Positions 44,023 to 53,461 of a DNA stretch of 64,000 nucleotides are shown here, in pieces. Numbering within the stretch: position 1 is the stretch's first letter; every line of letters begins with the position of its first letter. Origin of the DNA: Actinobacteria bacterium IMCC26256 (GTDB lineage: Bacteria > Actinomycetota > Acidimicrobiia > IMCC26256). Where the stretch lies: NCBI GenBank assembly GCA_001023575.1, contig CP011489.1:2107001-2171000 (forward strand), written 5' to 3'. Both the position numbers and the translations under genes were made by a program. The notes under the pieces were generated by a model, which worked only from the letters and a program-made list of their open reading frames with translations, had not been told where the DNA came from and did not search any database.

Positions 44023-45017
44023 GGGACTAGACCGAGTGCGCGTACATCCTCGCGCTCCCCGAGAAGCTCCTCAGTTGTGAGTCGAATGCGCTCTGCACTA
44101 AACGCGTCATGCGCGAGCCCCTCGACAACTCTCCAGTTACCCGCACCGTCTGAAGAAACGGGGAATCCAAACTGAAGACCTTCAGGGACTCCATACTCGC
44201 CGTTGCTAACGACTGCGAGCGAAGCGAAATCTCCGGCAGGCGTCTCGCGCCAAACTGAGTTCACGGAGTCAATAGCTGCATTTGCAGCAGAGGCTGCTGA
44301 TGATGCGCCGCGTGCTTCGATGATTTTCGCTCCACGTTGCTGAATCGTGGTCAAGAAGTCGCCCTCTAGCCATGCGCGGTCTGTGATGACATCCGTCGCA
44401 GGCTTGCCGCCGATAAGCGTGTTCCCAAAGTCAGGGAACTGCGTCGCCGAGTGGTTACCCCAAACAGCAATATTTGTTACTGCATCGACAGAGACGCCGG
44501 CCTTCTTAGCTAGCTGCGTCTGCGCACGGTTCTGATCGAGGCGGGTCATTGCGAACCAACGCTCTGCTGGGACATCTGGTGCATTGGAGCGAGCGATAAG
44601 GCAGTTTGTATTACACGGGTTTCCAACCACGAGGACTCGAATATCGCTACTGGCGTGAGCATTGATTGCCTCCCCCTGTGGCTTGAAGATTCCACCGTTG
44701 ATCTGGAGCAGGTCGCCGCGCTCCATACCGGCTTTACGTGGGATCGATCCAACGAGCATTGCCCATGAAGATCCGTCGAACGCTGTCTTTAGGTCCGTGG
44801 TCCCCTCCACCCCTGCTAGGAGTGGGAACGCGCAGTCGTCGAGTTCCATGATGACGCCCTCAAGCGCCTTCATGCCTGGCTCAATCTCAAGGAGTCGCAG
44901 AACGACTGGTTGGTCTGGTCCGAGTAACTGCCCTGAGGCGATCCGGAAGAGGAGGGCGTAGCCAATCTGACCTGCTGCGCCGGTGACAGTTATATGAATA
45001 GGAGTTTTAGTAGCCAT
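44019..45017 (-). CDS. mdh: Malate dehydrogenase
   Basis: This NAD-dependent TCA enzyme converts malate to oxaloacetate. Its 332 residues have [21 protein letters not shown] at the N-terminus, [14 protein letters not shown] (the MDH substrate-specific Arg segment), [10 protein letters not shown], and [15 protein letters not shown] with the catalytic His. Its length and motifs match the bacterial/cytosolic MDH group with an extended coenzyme domain. It is downstream of icd and a J-domain gene on the same strand (83-nt gap from the latter). Confidence 0.96.
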   Translation of the reverse strand: MATKTPIHITVTGAAGQIGYALLFRIASGQLLGPDQPVVLRLLEIEPGMKALEGVIMELDDCAFPLLAGVEGTTDLKTAFDGSSWAMLVGSIPRKAGMERGDLLQINGGIFKPQGEAINAHASSDIRVLVVGNPCNTNCLIARSNAPDVPAERWFAMTRLDQNRAQTQLAKKAGVSVDAVTNIAVWGNHSATQFPDFGNTLIGGKPATDVITDRAWLEGDFLTTIQQRGAKIIEARGASSAASAANAAIDSVNSVWRETPAGDFASLAVVSNGEYGVPEGLQFGFPVSSDGAGNWRVVEGLAHDAFSAERIRLTTEELLGEREDVRALGLVP

Positions 45018-45100
45018 AGGTTGAATCTATCCCGGAGGAGCGATTACGCCCGAAAATCTGCTCCCTAGTTCTGACCAGTTTGGGTTTTGAGCGACTCCCC

Positions 45101-45895
45101 TTAAATATTCGAGAGAAGTAACGACCGAGCGTCTCCTAGTCGGGCTATCCGATCTGCGGCACCCTCTAGGTCGCCTCCGTGGTCGGGGTGGGCGGTTCTC
45201 AGGAGTCGTCGATACCTGCGCTGAATCTCTTTACGATCAATCTTGGAGTCAGGGCTCATCCCGAGAACCTCCATAGCCCATCTGAGTTCTGCATCTACTC
45301 CGATCCAGCGCTGTTGGTCATGATCCGAGAGCCCAAATCTGTCCCCCGCTCCCGATCCGGCGACTGCCTCGGCAGGGCTCGCCCTCCCCGGCCGCTCCCC
45401 TGCCACACCTTGCTCAAGAAGCCTGATTCGGAGCCCTCGGGTCTGCGCCCCTCGCCGCTTCATTGCTTTTCTAAGAGCCTTCAAATACGGATCTCTATCG
45501 GGTCTAGAAATCTGCGAGATGGCAATCAAAATGCCTAGCACTTGGGTCTCAGGGAGCGCATGTACATCGATCTCTACGATGATTCCCGCTCCGTCATCTA
45601 TTACGCGATGGCGCGACCTATCTAGTCCGTGGGTATCCGACTGGAGTCTGTGTTGGAGATGTATCGAGGGAATCTCAAGGCTCTCATCAGAGATGCTGGT
45701 GATGAGATTCTCAATCTCTTTATATTTTGTTTTATCTATGCGCCTGATGAACTCAGTTGAGACGGCGGTTATTAAATCGGGACCGGGAGATCCAATTGAT
45801 GTTGGAAGATAGGAAGGGTCAATCGCAACTCGACGCGTCGGCATGTGCAGGCGCGTGTGCCGAATATTTAGCTCGGCGAGTACAACTGCGTTCAT
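45101..45895 (-). CDS. Protein with C-terminal J domain
   Basis: The 264-residue protein has an unrecognised N-terminal part (about 1-190) and a C-terminal J domain (about 203-262) with the diagnostic HPD at 236-238 in LRTAHPDHGGDL. J domains stimulate Hsp70 (DnaK) ATPase; the C-terminal placement is unlike DnaJ, and there is no Gly/Phe or zinc region. Its ATG overlaps the icd stop by 1 nt (TAATG), so it is translated with isocitrate dehydrogenase. A client role for the TCA enzymes is conceivable but unproven. Confidence 0.82.
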   Translation of the reverse strand: MNAVVLAELNIRHTRLHMPTRRVAIDPSYLPTSIGSPGPDLITAVSTEFIRRIDKTKYKEIENLITSISDESLEIPSIHLQHRLQSDTHGLDRSRHRVIDDGAGIIVEIDVHALPETQVLGILIAISQISRPDRDPYLKALRKAMKRRGAQTRGLRIRLLEQGVAGERPGRASPAEAVAGSGAGDRFGLSDHDQQRWIGVDAELRWAMEVLGMSPDSKIDRKEIQRRYRRLLRTAHPDHGGDLEGAADRIARLGDARSLLLSNI

Positions 45896-47097
45896 TACAT
45901 CCGGTCTACGACAGCCTGAGCGAACTCGGAGGTCTTGACCTCATGCGCGCCCTCCATTAGGCGTGCGAAGTCATAGGTGACGACCTTGTCCGCGATGGCT
46001 GCCTCGATGCCCGCGACGATCATCTCTGCGGCTGCATTCCATCCAAGGTGCTCGAGCATCATCACGCCCGAAAGGATGACCGAGCCAGGGTTCACCTTGT
46101 CTTGTCCTGCATACTTCGGAGCAGTTCCGTGCGTGGCCTCAAAGATGCCGTGCCCGGTTACGTAGTTGATGTTCCCACCGGGAGCGATGCCGATACCACC
46201 AACCTGTGCTGCGAGAGCATCAGATAGATAGTCACCGTTGAGGTTCATCGTTGCGATGACATCAAAGTCCTCTGGGCGAGTGAGTACCTGCTGGAGGGTG
46301 ATGTCCGCGATTGAGTCTTTTACAAGGATTTTGTCGCCTGGATCTCCACCGCAGTCGTCCCATCCGACTGCCACATCAGCAAACTCATCACGCACAATCT
46401 CGTACCCATAATTGCGGAAAGCACCCTCGGTAAACTTCATTATGTTTCCCTTATGAACAAGCGTCACAGACTTGCGGCCACTTGTCTTTGCGTACTCAAG
46501 AGAGGCACGAATTAGGCGCTTAGATCCAAACTCTGAGATCGGCTTAACACCGAGTCCGGATCCAGGGCGAATCTCCCAACCGAACTCCTCTCGGCAGAAC
46601 TCGAGGAGGCGAGTCGCTTCGCTGCTGCCACCCTCAAGTTCGAAACCCGCATAAACATCCTCCGTGTTTTCGCGGAAGATGACCATGTCTACAAGCTGTG
46701 GTCGCTTGACTGGGCTCGGCACGCCTTGGAACCAACGTACCGGACGTAGACATACGTAGAGGTCGAGGAGTTGGCGAAGAGCAACATTAAGGCTTCGTAT
46801 GCCGCCGCCGATTGGAGTCGTTAGAGGTCCCTTTATTCCAATGAGATGATCGTTAAAGGATGCAACCGTCTCGTCTGGGAGCCAGTTACCAGTCTGGTTA
46901 AATGCTTTCTCTCCAGCAAGTACCTCAAGCCATGAAATTTTTCGCTTGCCTGCGAATGCTTTCTCGACAGCTGCATCGAGCACCAACTGCGCCGCAGGCC
47001 AAATGTCCACGCCGGTTCCGTCACCCTCGATGAATGGGATGATCGGCTGATCAGGGACGTTTAGTACTCCACTGGTGAGGGTTATCTTCTCTGGCAT
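45895..47097 (-). CDS. icd: NADP-dependent isocitrate dehydrogenase
   Basis: This TCA enzyme converts isocitrate to 2-oxoglutarate. Its 400 residues are close to the E. coli-type homodimeric family: [21 protein letters not shown] with the phosphorylatable-type Ser, [11 protein letters not shown], and [17 protein letters not shown], whose Lys-Tyr pair is linked to NADP specificity. The start is taken as ATG at 47097, with AAGG 9 nt upstream; an ATG at 47106 has the site too close. It is followed directly by the J-domain gene. Confidence 0.95.
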   Translation of the reverse strand: MPEKITLTSGVLNVPDQPIIPFIEGDGTGVDIWPAAQLVLDAAVEKAFAGKRKISWLEVLAGEKAFNQTGNWLPDETVASFNDHLIGIKGPLTTPIGGGIRSLNVALRQLLDLYVCLRPVRWFQGVPSPVKRPQLVDMVIFRENTEDVYAGFELEGGSSEATRLLEFCREEFGWEIRPGSGLGVKPISEFGSKRLIRASLEYAKTSGRKSVTLVHKGNIMKFTEGAFRNYGYEIVRDEFADVAVGWDDCGGDPGDKILVKDSIADITLQQVLTRPEDFDVIATMNLNGDYLSDALAAQVGGIGIAPGGNINYVTGHGIFEATHGTAPKYAGQDKVNPGSVILSGVMMLEHLGWNAAAEMIVAGIEAAIADKVVTYDFARLMEGAHEVKTSEFAQAVVDRM

Positions 47098-47151
47098 CTC
47101 GTGCATCCTTGTCTTGGTTTGATATTGATGTTCTTAAATTTTGAAGTCTTC

Positions 47152-47400
47152 TCAGCCGACAATTGCTGCCACTAAGAGAGTTAGGGCATAGACGGCTGCT
47201 ACTCCCCCCATCATGACCCAGAGTGCGCTGCGACCTAGGGGTCGGGGGCGTTCGGGGGCATCGTTTGCTAGCCAGAGGTGGCAGCAGGTGCAGCGATCTT
47301 CGCCGGGGGGGATGAACTTGTCACAGATTATGCAGTGCTCTGCTTCAAATGCCCTATCGCTTGGGTTTGGCGGGAGGTAGCCGTCAAGAGGCCCGGTCAT
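47152..47400 (-). CDS. Small membrane protein with a zinc-ribbon-like cysteine cluster
   Basis: The 82-residue protein has Cys23, Cys26, Cys37, Cys39 and Cys40 in CIICDKFIPPGEDRCTCCH, a likely zinc site, followed by one membrane helix (about 59-81). No named family applies. Its ATG overlaps the folD stop by 4 nt, so it is translated with FolD, and icd follows after 54 nt. Function is unknown; it is probably a membrane-bound zinc-ribbon adaptor. Confidence 0.75.
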   Translation of the reverse strand: MTGPLDGYLPPNPSDRAFEAEHCIICDKFIPPGEDRCTCCHLWLANDAPERPRPLGRSALWVMMGGVAAVYALTLLVAAIVG

Positions 47401-48263
47401 GGCGCCCCGGCGCTTCGCTCTGCGGCCGCTACCGCGTTTGAGAGAAGCATTGCTCTAGTTGTTGGCCCGACTCCCCCTATGCGCGGAGTAATCCACCCTG
47501 CGACCTCGCCACACGCCTCGTCAATATCTGGGATGAGGCGACGACCTTCTCCGAAACTTATTCCGGCGCTCACGAGAGCTGCACCCGGTTTGACCATCTC
47601 CGGCGTTACAACCGATGGGCTACCAACCGCAGAGATCAAAATATCTGCCTGACGCGTGTAGTAACTGAGGTCCGGTACTCCAGTGTGAATGACAGTTACT
47701 GCAGCATTGGCATGGGCACGTTTTAGCGCTAGCAAATTTGCTAGGGGGCGGCCGATAGTCAGGCCGCGCCCGATGATTACAACATGCTTGCCTTCAATCT
47801 CCACTCCGTTGAATGCGAGGAGCGCTTGGATGCCCGCGGGTGTACAAGGAATCGGAGCGTTGGATCCCATAACAAGGCGACCAAGGTTGACGGGGTGGAG
47901 TCCGTCTGCATCTTTACTCGGGTCAATCGCCATTAGAGCTGCCTCATCATCAAGGCCATTTGGAAGCGGCAGTTGAACAATAAACCCATCTATTTCAGGG
48001 TTCACGTTGCAGCGATTTATAGCGGCAATAACATCGGCCTGCGATGAGGTGGCCGGGAGATCCTCGCGGAATGAGTTGATTCCGATCTCTGCACAATCTT
48101 CGTGTTTCATGCGAACATATGCTGCGCTGTTTAGGTCTTCGCCCACAAGAACTGTTGCAAGTCCCGGGGTGATGCCGCGTTCACCTAATGCGAGCGTTCG
48201 TGCGTGGAGATCCGCTTTGACATGGTTAAGGAAAGCATTGCCGTCGAGCAGAGATGCAGTCAC
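47397..48263 (-). CDS. folD: Bifunctional methylenetetrahydrofolate dehydrogenase / cyclohydrolase
   Basis: FolD interconverts methylene-, methenyl- and formyl-tetrahydrofolate. Its 288 residues contain the substrate segment YVRMKHEDCAEIGI with the catalytic Lys, QLPLP, PSKDADGLHPVN and the NADP-binding GRGLTIGRPLANLL. The start is GTG at 48263. It lies 60 nt downstream of purH, which with purN uses the formyl-THF it makes, so the operon links one-carbon supply to purine synthesis. Confidence 0.95.
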   Translation of the reverse strand: MTASLLDGNAFLNHVKADLHARTLALGERGITPGLATVLVGEDLNSAAYVRMKHEDCAEIGINSFREDLPATSSQADVIAAINRCNVNPEIDGFIVQLPLPNGLDDEAALMAIDPSKDADGLHPVNLGRLVMGSNAPIPCTPAGIQALLAFNGVEIEGKHVVIIGRGLTIGRPLANLLALKRAHANAAVTVIHTGVPDLSYYTRQADILISAVGSPSVVTPEMVKPGAALVSAGISFGEGRRLIPDIDEACGEVAGWITPRIGGVGPTTRAMLLSNAVAAAERSAGAP

Positions 48264-48323
48264 GTGTTGCTCCTCAATAGGTTCGTCACAAGATCAAAAT
48301 CTAATTCACTAGGTAGCCGTGCT

Positions 48324-49823
48324 TTAATGCAGAAAGTGACGCTCGCCGGTAAAGATCATTGCCAAGCCGAGTTCGTCTGCTCTCGCAATGACGGCATCAT
48401 CCCTGACTGACCCGCCTGGCTGAACAACCACAGCCACTCCGGAGCTCGCTGCTGCCTCAACTCCATCTGGGAAGGGGTAGAAGGCGTCGCTTGCGCATGC
48501 GCCACCTGCGGCTCGGCCTGCTGCCTTCTTGGCTGCGATCTCTCCGGACTCGACACGGTTCTGTTGGCCTGCGCCGATTCCTACTGCCTGCCCACTACGA
48601 GCGAGCACAATCGCATTGGACTTCACATGCCCACATACTCGCCACGCGAACTCTGCATCGGCCCACTGCTCCTCGGTTGGGGTCGCTTTGGTGACCACAC
48701 GCCACTCATCTCTTGAGGAGATAAAACTGTGGGCCTCCTGAACCAAGAAGCCCCCAGATATTTGTCGGAGGTGCAGTGCATCGCTTCCGGGGGCAGTTGC
48801 TTGGAGCAGCCGAGTATTTTTCCGCTTCTTGCGAAGGATGTCCAGTGTTCCATCTTCAAAACCGGGTGCGATCACTAGATCAGCCTGAGGCCCGTCAGCC
48901 ATTGCTACGGCGGTCTTCATATCAAGGGGCCGATTGAGCGCAATGATCCCGCCGAATGCTGATCGCTCATCACAAGCAAGCGCTCTTTCGTAGGCATTAA
49001 CTAGATCTACTGCTGTTGCGGCGCCGCATGGATTGGCGTGCTTGATGATCGCTACTGCGGGTTCGTTCCCGAGGTCGTGAGCAAGTTGCCACGCAGCTTC
49101 GGTGTCGTAAATGTTCAGGTATGAAAGCGCAACTCCACCATGTTGAATTACATCGTCCCACCAGGAGGTCTCATTCACGCGGCGGTAGCGAGCACCCTCT
49201 TGATGCGGGTTCTCACCGTAACGCAGTACCTCATCAGTTCGAGTGAGCGGGATAACGAGGTGACGCGGAAGCTCTTCGTCGCGCTGAAGCCAAGCAACGA
49301 TCGCAGCGTCATATGCAGCGGTATGGGCGAATGCCTCAAGCGCTAAAAATTTGCGCGTTGACTCCGTCAATGAACCGCGCTCGTTTAGTTCGGCAAGCAC
49401 TTGGTCGTACTGATCTGGACTCGTTAGGACACCTATCCACGCGTGATTCTTTGCCGCAGCCCTAACCATCGCAGGCCCGCCAATGTCAATCATCTCGATA
49501 CCTGGCTGCGATCCGAATGGGTACAGATTTACAACGACAAGGTCGAACGGATCGATTTCAAAGCGCTCAAGGTCCTCTAGGTGTGATGCCTTGGACCGAT
49601 CGGCAAGTATCCCACCATGAATTTTTGGGTGGAGTGTCACAACTCTGTGGTCGAACATCTCGGGCGCACCGGTAACCGCCTCGACCGGCGTGACCTCAAC
49701 TCCTGCTTCCTGCAGAACGCGTGCCGTACCCCCTGAAGAGACGAGCTCTACTCCGGCGGAGCGCAGCCCTTTCGCAAAATCAATCAGTCCAGATTTGTCA
49801 TAGACACTCAGCAACGCGCGCAT
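48324..49823 (-). CDS. purH: AICAR transformylase / IMP cyclohydrolase
   Basis: This is the final enzyme of de novo IMP synthesis. Its 499 residues comprise the N-terminal IMP cyclohydrolase domain (MRALLSVYDKSGLIDFAKGL, SGGTARVLQEAGVEV) and the C-terminal formyltransferase domain (KHANPCGAA, SDAFYPFPDGVE). The ATG at 49823 is 1 nt past the purN stop and has GAGAGG upstream, so the frame extension to 49859 is not used. It is coupled to purN. Confidence 0.96.
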   Translation of the reverse strand: MRALLSVYDKSGLIDFAKGLRSAGVELVSSGGTARVLQEAGVEVTPVEAVTGAPEMFDHRVVTLHPKIHGGILADRSKASHLEDLERFEIDPFDLVVVNLYPFGSQPGIEMIDIGGPAMVRAAAKNHAWIGVLTSPDQYDQVLAELNERGSLTESTRKFLALEAFAHTAAYDAAIVAWLQRDEELPRHLVIPLTRTDEVLRYGENPHQEGARYRRVNETSWWDDVIQHGGVALSYLNIYDTEAAWQLAHDLGNEPAVAIIKHANPCGAATAVDLVNAYERALACDERSAFGGIIALNRPLDMKTAVAMADGPQADLVIAPGFEDGTLDILRKKRKNTRLLQATAPGSDALHLRQISGGFLVQEAHSFISSRDEWRVVTKATPTEEQWADAEFAWRVCGHVKSNAIVLARSGQAVGIGAGQQNRVESGEIAAKKAAGRAAGGACASDAFYPFPDGVEAAASSGVAVVVQPGGSVRDDAVIARADELGLAMIFTGERHFLH

Positions 49824-49824
49824 T

Positions 49825-50448
49825 TCAGATTGACCTCTCAGATTTTTGATTCGATTCATTGACTAGTCCGCGAAGGACGGCAGGATAAAGGCGTCGTTCA
49901 ATTTCTTTAATCCGTTCGTGCAGTGTTGCGACAGTTTCACCGTCGTATATTGGCAACGCCTCTTGAGCCAAGATAGGCCCCTCGTCGACCAAAGTGGTAG
50001 CGATATGAACTGTGCAGCCCGTCTCCGCTACTCCTGCACGAAGAGCGTCCTCCACCGCGTGCCAACCCTTGAAATGGGGAAGCAAGGATGGATGAGTATT
50101 GATGATGCGATCTGGGAACGCATCAAAGATTGCCGGGCCAAGAATCGTTCCAAATCCAGCCATTGCAACAAGATCTATGCCAGCTGCCTGAAGTGCGGAG
50201 ATGACTTGCTCGGTGTACGCATCCCGGTCGAAGTCTCCAGCGAAAGAACCGCGCTCAACGAGTGATGTTCCGATCTGTGCTTCGTGCGCACGCATCAAAG
50301 CAGCGCATTCTCGATCGGCAATGACTAAAGCGATTGGGAGTTCGGCCTCAATTAGGGCCTGCAGAATCGTCCCGGTTCCCGATGCCATCACTGCAATCTG
50401 CACGCCTCGGAACCTACCCCGAGCAGAGCCCGTTTGGGGGACCAGCAC
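49825..50448 (-). CDS. purN: Phosphoribosylglycinamide formyltransferase
   Basis: PurN transfers formyl from 10-formyl-THF to GAR in purine synthesis. The 207-residue product has VMASGTGTILQALIE at the N-terminus, FGTILGPAIFDAFPDRIINTHPSLLPHFKG with the catalytic Asn-His pair, and later TLVDEGPILAQ. The start is GTG at 50448; a GTG at 50403 (residue 16) is an alternative closer to the usual N-terminus. Its promoter region contains a 22-bp palindrome 19 bp upstream and further palindromes. It is first in purN-purH-folD. Confidence 0.94.
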   Translation of the reverse strand: MLVPQTGSARGRFRGVQIAVMASGTGTILQALIEAELPIALVIADRECAALMRAHEAQIGTSLVERGSFAGDFDRDAYTEQVISALQAAGIDLVAMAGFGTILGPAIFDAFPDRIINTHPSLLPHFKGWHAVEDALRAGVAETGCTVHIATTLVDEGPILAQEALPIYDGETVATLHERIKEIERRLYPAVLRGLVNESNQKSERSI

Positions 50449-50466
50449 CTCGGGGGACTAGCCAGA

Positions 50467-50488
50467 GAGACCTGAGGCCTCAGGTCTC
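50467..50488. promoter_or_regulatory. 22-bp perfect palindrome just upstream of purN
   Basis: The left half-site is GAGACCTGAGG and the right half is its exact reverse complement, with no spacer. It is 19 bp before the purN GTG, so it could be an operator or a leader-RNA hairpin. Confidence 0.85.
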
Positions 50489-50498
50489 CGCTGCGGAG
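50486..50498. other. Adjacent 13-nt palindrome
   Basis: CTCCGC-T-GCGGAG overlaps the edge of the 22-bp palindrome by three bases, so alternative hairpins are possible. Confidence 0.8.
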
Positions 50499-50578
50499 CA
50501 ATAGGCCTCAAAGGGCAGGGGATCTCTAAGCACGACGGAAGGCGGTGCTCGACTTTTAGAAAAGGACAGGCCTCCCCT

Positions 50579-50629
50579 CCCAGCCCTGTCGCGCCGAATC
50601 GGCGGCCGATTCGGCGCGACAGGGCTGGG
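50579..50629. other. Very long perfect inverted repeat (25-bp arms, 1-nt centre)
   Basis: The left arm 50579-50603 and right arm 50605-50629 are exact reverse complements around a single G, GC-rich, and extendable by one G-T and one C-G pair. It has no T-run next to it, so it is not a normal terminator. The rest of the 50449-50750 gap holds no gene. Confidence 0.9.
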
Positions 50630-50750
50630 GGCCCCTAGCGCCTATTTTCGTTTTGGTGTCACATTCGACGCCTACCCTCCTCACGTAGACCCCCAAACCC
50701 GCAGCTTCCCCGCTCTGATCTGGAACTAAGACATAGCGAATAGGCCAAAA

Positions 50751-51347
50751 ATGACGCGTTACCGTCCATTCTCACAACCGGGGCGCCGGGAGATTTATCT
50801 TCGCCAGGCAACCCTCATTGCATCAGCTGAACTCCTTGAGCAATGCCACCAAGAGACCGCAAGCGCGATGGCGAAGATCCGCATTGAGCTTAGAGAGTTG
50901 CGTGACCTGCTCCACCCGCCGAATGGAGAGTTCGGGAACGACCGCGGTCGTCGACCTCGCATCCCGGGCCCTGCTCCGATTGGCCCCCCGGCCGATCCTG
51001 CAATTCACGCATGGGGAAAACACCTCAGGTTCGCTGCGCTGGCGGTTCTTGCGCGCGAGCAGCGCCCCCTCACGCTTCCTGAGATCCATAGAGCTCTACA
51101 TGCGAATGGTTACCGACTCCATAATTTCGGAAGCGTTAAACAACTTGCAGATGCTCTCGGATATGAGCACGACATAGGCAGGGCGCGCCGCGTCGCTCGA
51201 GGAATATATGAGATTGCGGAACTATCCCCATACGAGCGTCGCCGCGTCCTTTCAGACGCGGCGACCCCTAAAGATGTAACTCAAATCCCGCCTATGAGAT
51301 CAGACGAGGACTGGAACAAATATCCTTACCCATCTCCGGCTAGCGAA
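50751..51347 (+). CDS. Unknown protein with winged-helix-like core; 3' end unresolved
   Basis: The frame starts at ATG 50751 and its first about 170 residues look protein-like: a helical N-terminus, a Pro/Arg-rich linker, then RFAALAVLAREQRPLTLPEIHRAL and GSVKQLADALGYEHDIGR, which suggests a winged-helix DNA-binding domain, ending with ARRVARGIYEI. No stop occurs before sucD begins on the other strand (51348); the frame stays open antisense to sucD and part of sucC to 52574. The coding part probably ends near 51340, where a TAG sits one frame away, hinting at a frameshift or sequence error. Only the first part is claimed here. Confidence 0.45.
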
Positions 51348-52232
51348 TCAGAGTTTGGCGACGACCTGGGCCATGAGATCTCCGGCCTCCGTCGGGTTCA
51401 TGCCGACAAGAGCTCCAGCGTCGCGCAGAGCCTCCATCTTGGCGTCGGCAGTTCCTTTCCCGCCAGAGACGATTGCACCAGCGTGCCCCATCTTCTTTCC
51501 AGGAGGCGCCGTCACGCCTGCAATGTAGGCAACAACCGGCTTATCCATCTGAGTACGAATGAACTCAGCGGCCTCTTCCTCGGCAGAGCCGCCAATCTCA
51601 CCAATCATCATGACAGCGAGAGTCTCGGGGTCATCCTGAAATGCGCGAAGACAGTCAATGTGACTAGTCCCAGGAACAGGGTCTCCGCCGATACCGACAC
51701 ATGTCGTTACCCCTATATCCTTCTGCTTGAGTTCGTAGAGCGCTTGGTAGGTAAGGGTGCCGGATCGGCTGACGATTCCCACGGGCCCTCCTGCCTTGGC
51801 AATATGACCGGCGGTGATACCGATGTTGGCTTTCCCTGGGCTAATGATTCCGGGGCAGTTCGGCCCGAGAAGCTGAACGTTCGGGTACTTCTGGCGAAGC
51901 TCATTGAAGAACCAAGCCTCATCATGGGCTGGAACACCCTCGGTAATTACAACGATGAACTCGATGCCACCCTCAGCGGCCTCCATTACCGCGGCCTTAA
52001 CACCAGGTGCGGGAATGAATATGCAAGAAGCAGTCGCGCCGGTAGCACTCACAGCATCGGCAACAGTTGCAAAAACTGGGATGCCATCCACGTCGGTCCC
52101 GGCCTTCTTGGGGCTGGTACCCGCTACAACCTGAGTTCCATACTCGCGGTTGAGCAGGCCGTAAAAACGCCCTTGCGAACCAGTAAGTCCTTGGTAAACA
52201 ACTTTGGTGTTCTCGTCAACAAAAATACTCAT
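51348..52232 (-). CDS. sucD: Succinyl-CoA synthetase alpha subunit
   Basis: This is the CoA-binding and phosphohistidine subunit of the TCA-cycle ligase. Its 294 residues show YQGLTGSQGRFYG, the CoA loop, LGPNCPGIISPGKANIGI, and the phosphorylated His in KKMGHAGAIV. It overlaps sucC by 4 nt at its start, normal for the pair. The 3' end is convergent with the unresolved plus-strand gene. Confidence 0.96.
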   Translation of the reverse strand: MSIFVDENTKVVYQGLTGSQGRFYGLLNREYGTQVVAGTSPKKAGTDVDGIPVFATVADAVSATGATASCIFIPAPGVKAAVMEAAEGGIEFIVVITEGVPAHDEAWFFNELRQKYPNVQLLGPNCPGIISPGKANIGITAGHIAKAGGPVGIVSRSGTLTYQALYELKQKDIGVTTCVGIGGDPVPGTSHIDCLRAFQDDPETLAVMMIGEIGGSAEEEAAEFIRTQMDKPVVAYIAGVTAPPGKKMGHAGAIVSGGKGTADAKMEALRDAGALVGMNPTEAGDLMAQVVAKL

Positions 52233-53380
52233 GCTGAAGCCTTTTCTGCGAGCTCGACTGCGCAGCGCGCTGCTTCGAGCATGGTGGGCTGCATCTGCAG
52301 TCGGTCTGAGAGGTGCGGTTTGAGGATCTCTCGACCCTCATCGGCGTTTGTACCATCAAGGCGAATCACGATAGGTGCCTCAATCGTCACTCGACTTAGA
52401 GCCTCGAGTATTCCTTTGGCAACCTCATCGCCCTTTGTGATGCCACCGAAAATATTGATGAAGATTGATCGAACATTCGTGTCGGAGACGATTACCTCGA
52501 GTGCACCCGCCATTACATCCGCGTTTGCACCGCCACCAATATCGAGGAAGTTGGCAGGCGTGCCCCCGACCTGATTGATGATGTCGATCGTGCTCATTGC
52601 AAGCCCTGCGCCATTAGCGATAACCCCGACAGAGCCATCAAGACCGACATACTGCAGGCCCTTTTTATGGGCTGCAAGTTCGCGCTCGTCGCGGTGCTGA
52701 ATGGCGTCATACTGCTCATAGTCGGGGTGACGAAAGAGCGCATTGTCGTCGAGCGTGACCTTGGCATCAAGAGCATGGACTTTGCCCTCAGGAGTAAGTA
52801 TCAGAGGGTTAATCTCAACCAAGTCAGCGTCGGCATCGACATAGACCTTGTAGAGCTTCATGAGAATATCGACAGCTCCCTCAGTGGCAGCGGGATTGAG
52901 CGCAGCACGCTTGACCCAGTCGCGACAAGCTTCTTCGCTGAGCCCAATAACAGGGTCTACTTGGATCTTCGCAATGGCATCAGGGTTCTCGTCTGCAACT
53001 TGCTCGATCTCTACGCCACCCTGCGCTGAGAGCATTCCAAGGTAGGCCTTAGCCGAGCGATCAAGCGTAAATGAGGCGTAGTACTCCTCGGCAATATCGC
53101 TTGCCTTCTCCATCCAAACTGTGCCAACAATGTGTCCCTTAATGTCGAGACCAAGAATGCTCGTCGCGTATTCACGCGCCTCTGCGCTGTTGTTAGCGAG
53201 CTTCACGCCACCTGCCTTGCCACGTCCGCCGGTAAGGACCTGAGCCTTTACAACGACCGGGTAGCCAAGACGATCAGCCGCTGCGACAGCGTCCTCAACA
53301 CTCTGAACTGCTTCACCCGGAGATACGGGAATCCCGTAGCTTCCGAATAGTAATTTTCCTTGGTACTCGAATAAATCCAC
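52229..53380 (-). CDS. sucC: Succinyl-CoA synthetase beta subunit
   Basis: This is the nucleotide-binding ATP-grasp subunit. Its 383 residues begin MDLFEYQGKLLF and show KAQVLTGGRGKAGGVKLA, EINPLILTPEGKVHALDAK and NIFGGITKGDEVAKGI. The start is GTG at 53380, with AAGGAG upstream. It is preceded by a B12-binding gene at 81 nt on the same strand; that enzyme family makes succinyl-CoA, which this enzyme uses. Confidence 0.96.
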   Translation of the reverse strand: MDLFEYQGKLLFGSYGIPVSPGEAVQSVEDAVAAADRLGYPVVVKAQVLTGGRGKAGGVKLANNSAEAREYATSILGLDIKGHIVGTVWMEKASDIAEEYYASFTLDRSAKAYLGMLSAQGGVEIEQVADENPDAIAKIQVDPVIGLSEEACRDWVKRAALNPAATEGAVDILMKLYKVYVDADADLVEINPLILTPEGKVHALDAKVTLDDNALFRHPDYEQYDAIQHRDERELAAHKKGLQYVGLDGSVGVIANGAGLAMSTIDIINQVGGTPANFLDIGGGANADVMAGALEVIVSDTNVRSIFINIFGGITKGDEVAKGILEALSRVTIEAPIVIRLDGTNADEGREILKPHLSDRLQMQPTMLEAARCAVELAEKASA

Positions 53381-53461
53381 AGGGCTCCTTGAGCGTCAGG
53401 TGGGCGGCTGCAGCATGCGCAGATAACTTGGTAACAGGTATTGCATTATGCGAGGTACGAA

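Noticed and set aside
48529-48741. Short plus-strand frames antisense to purH
   Set aside because: Shadows of purH codons.
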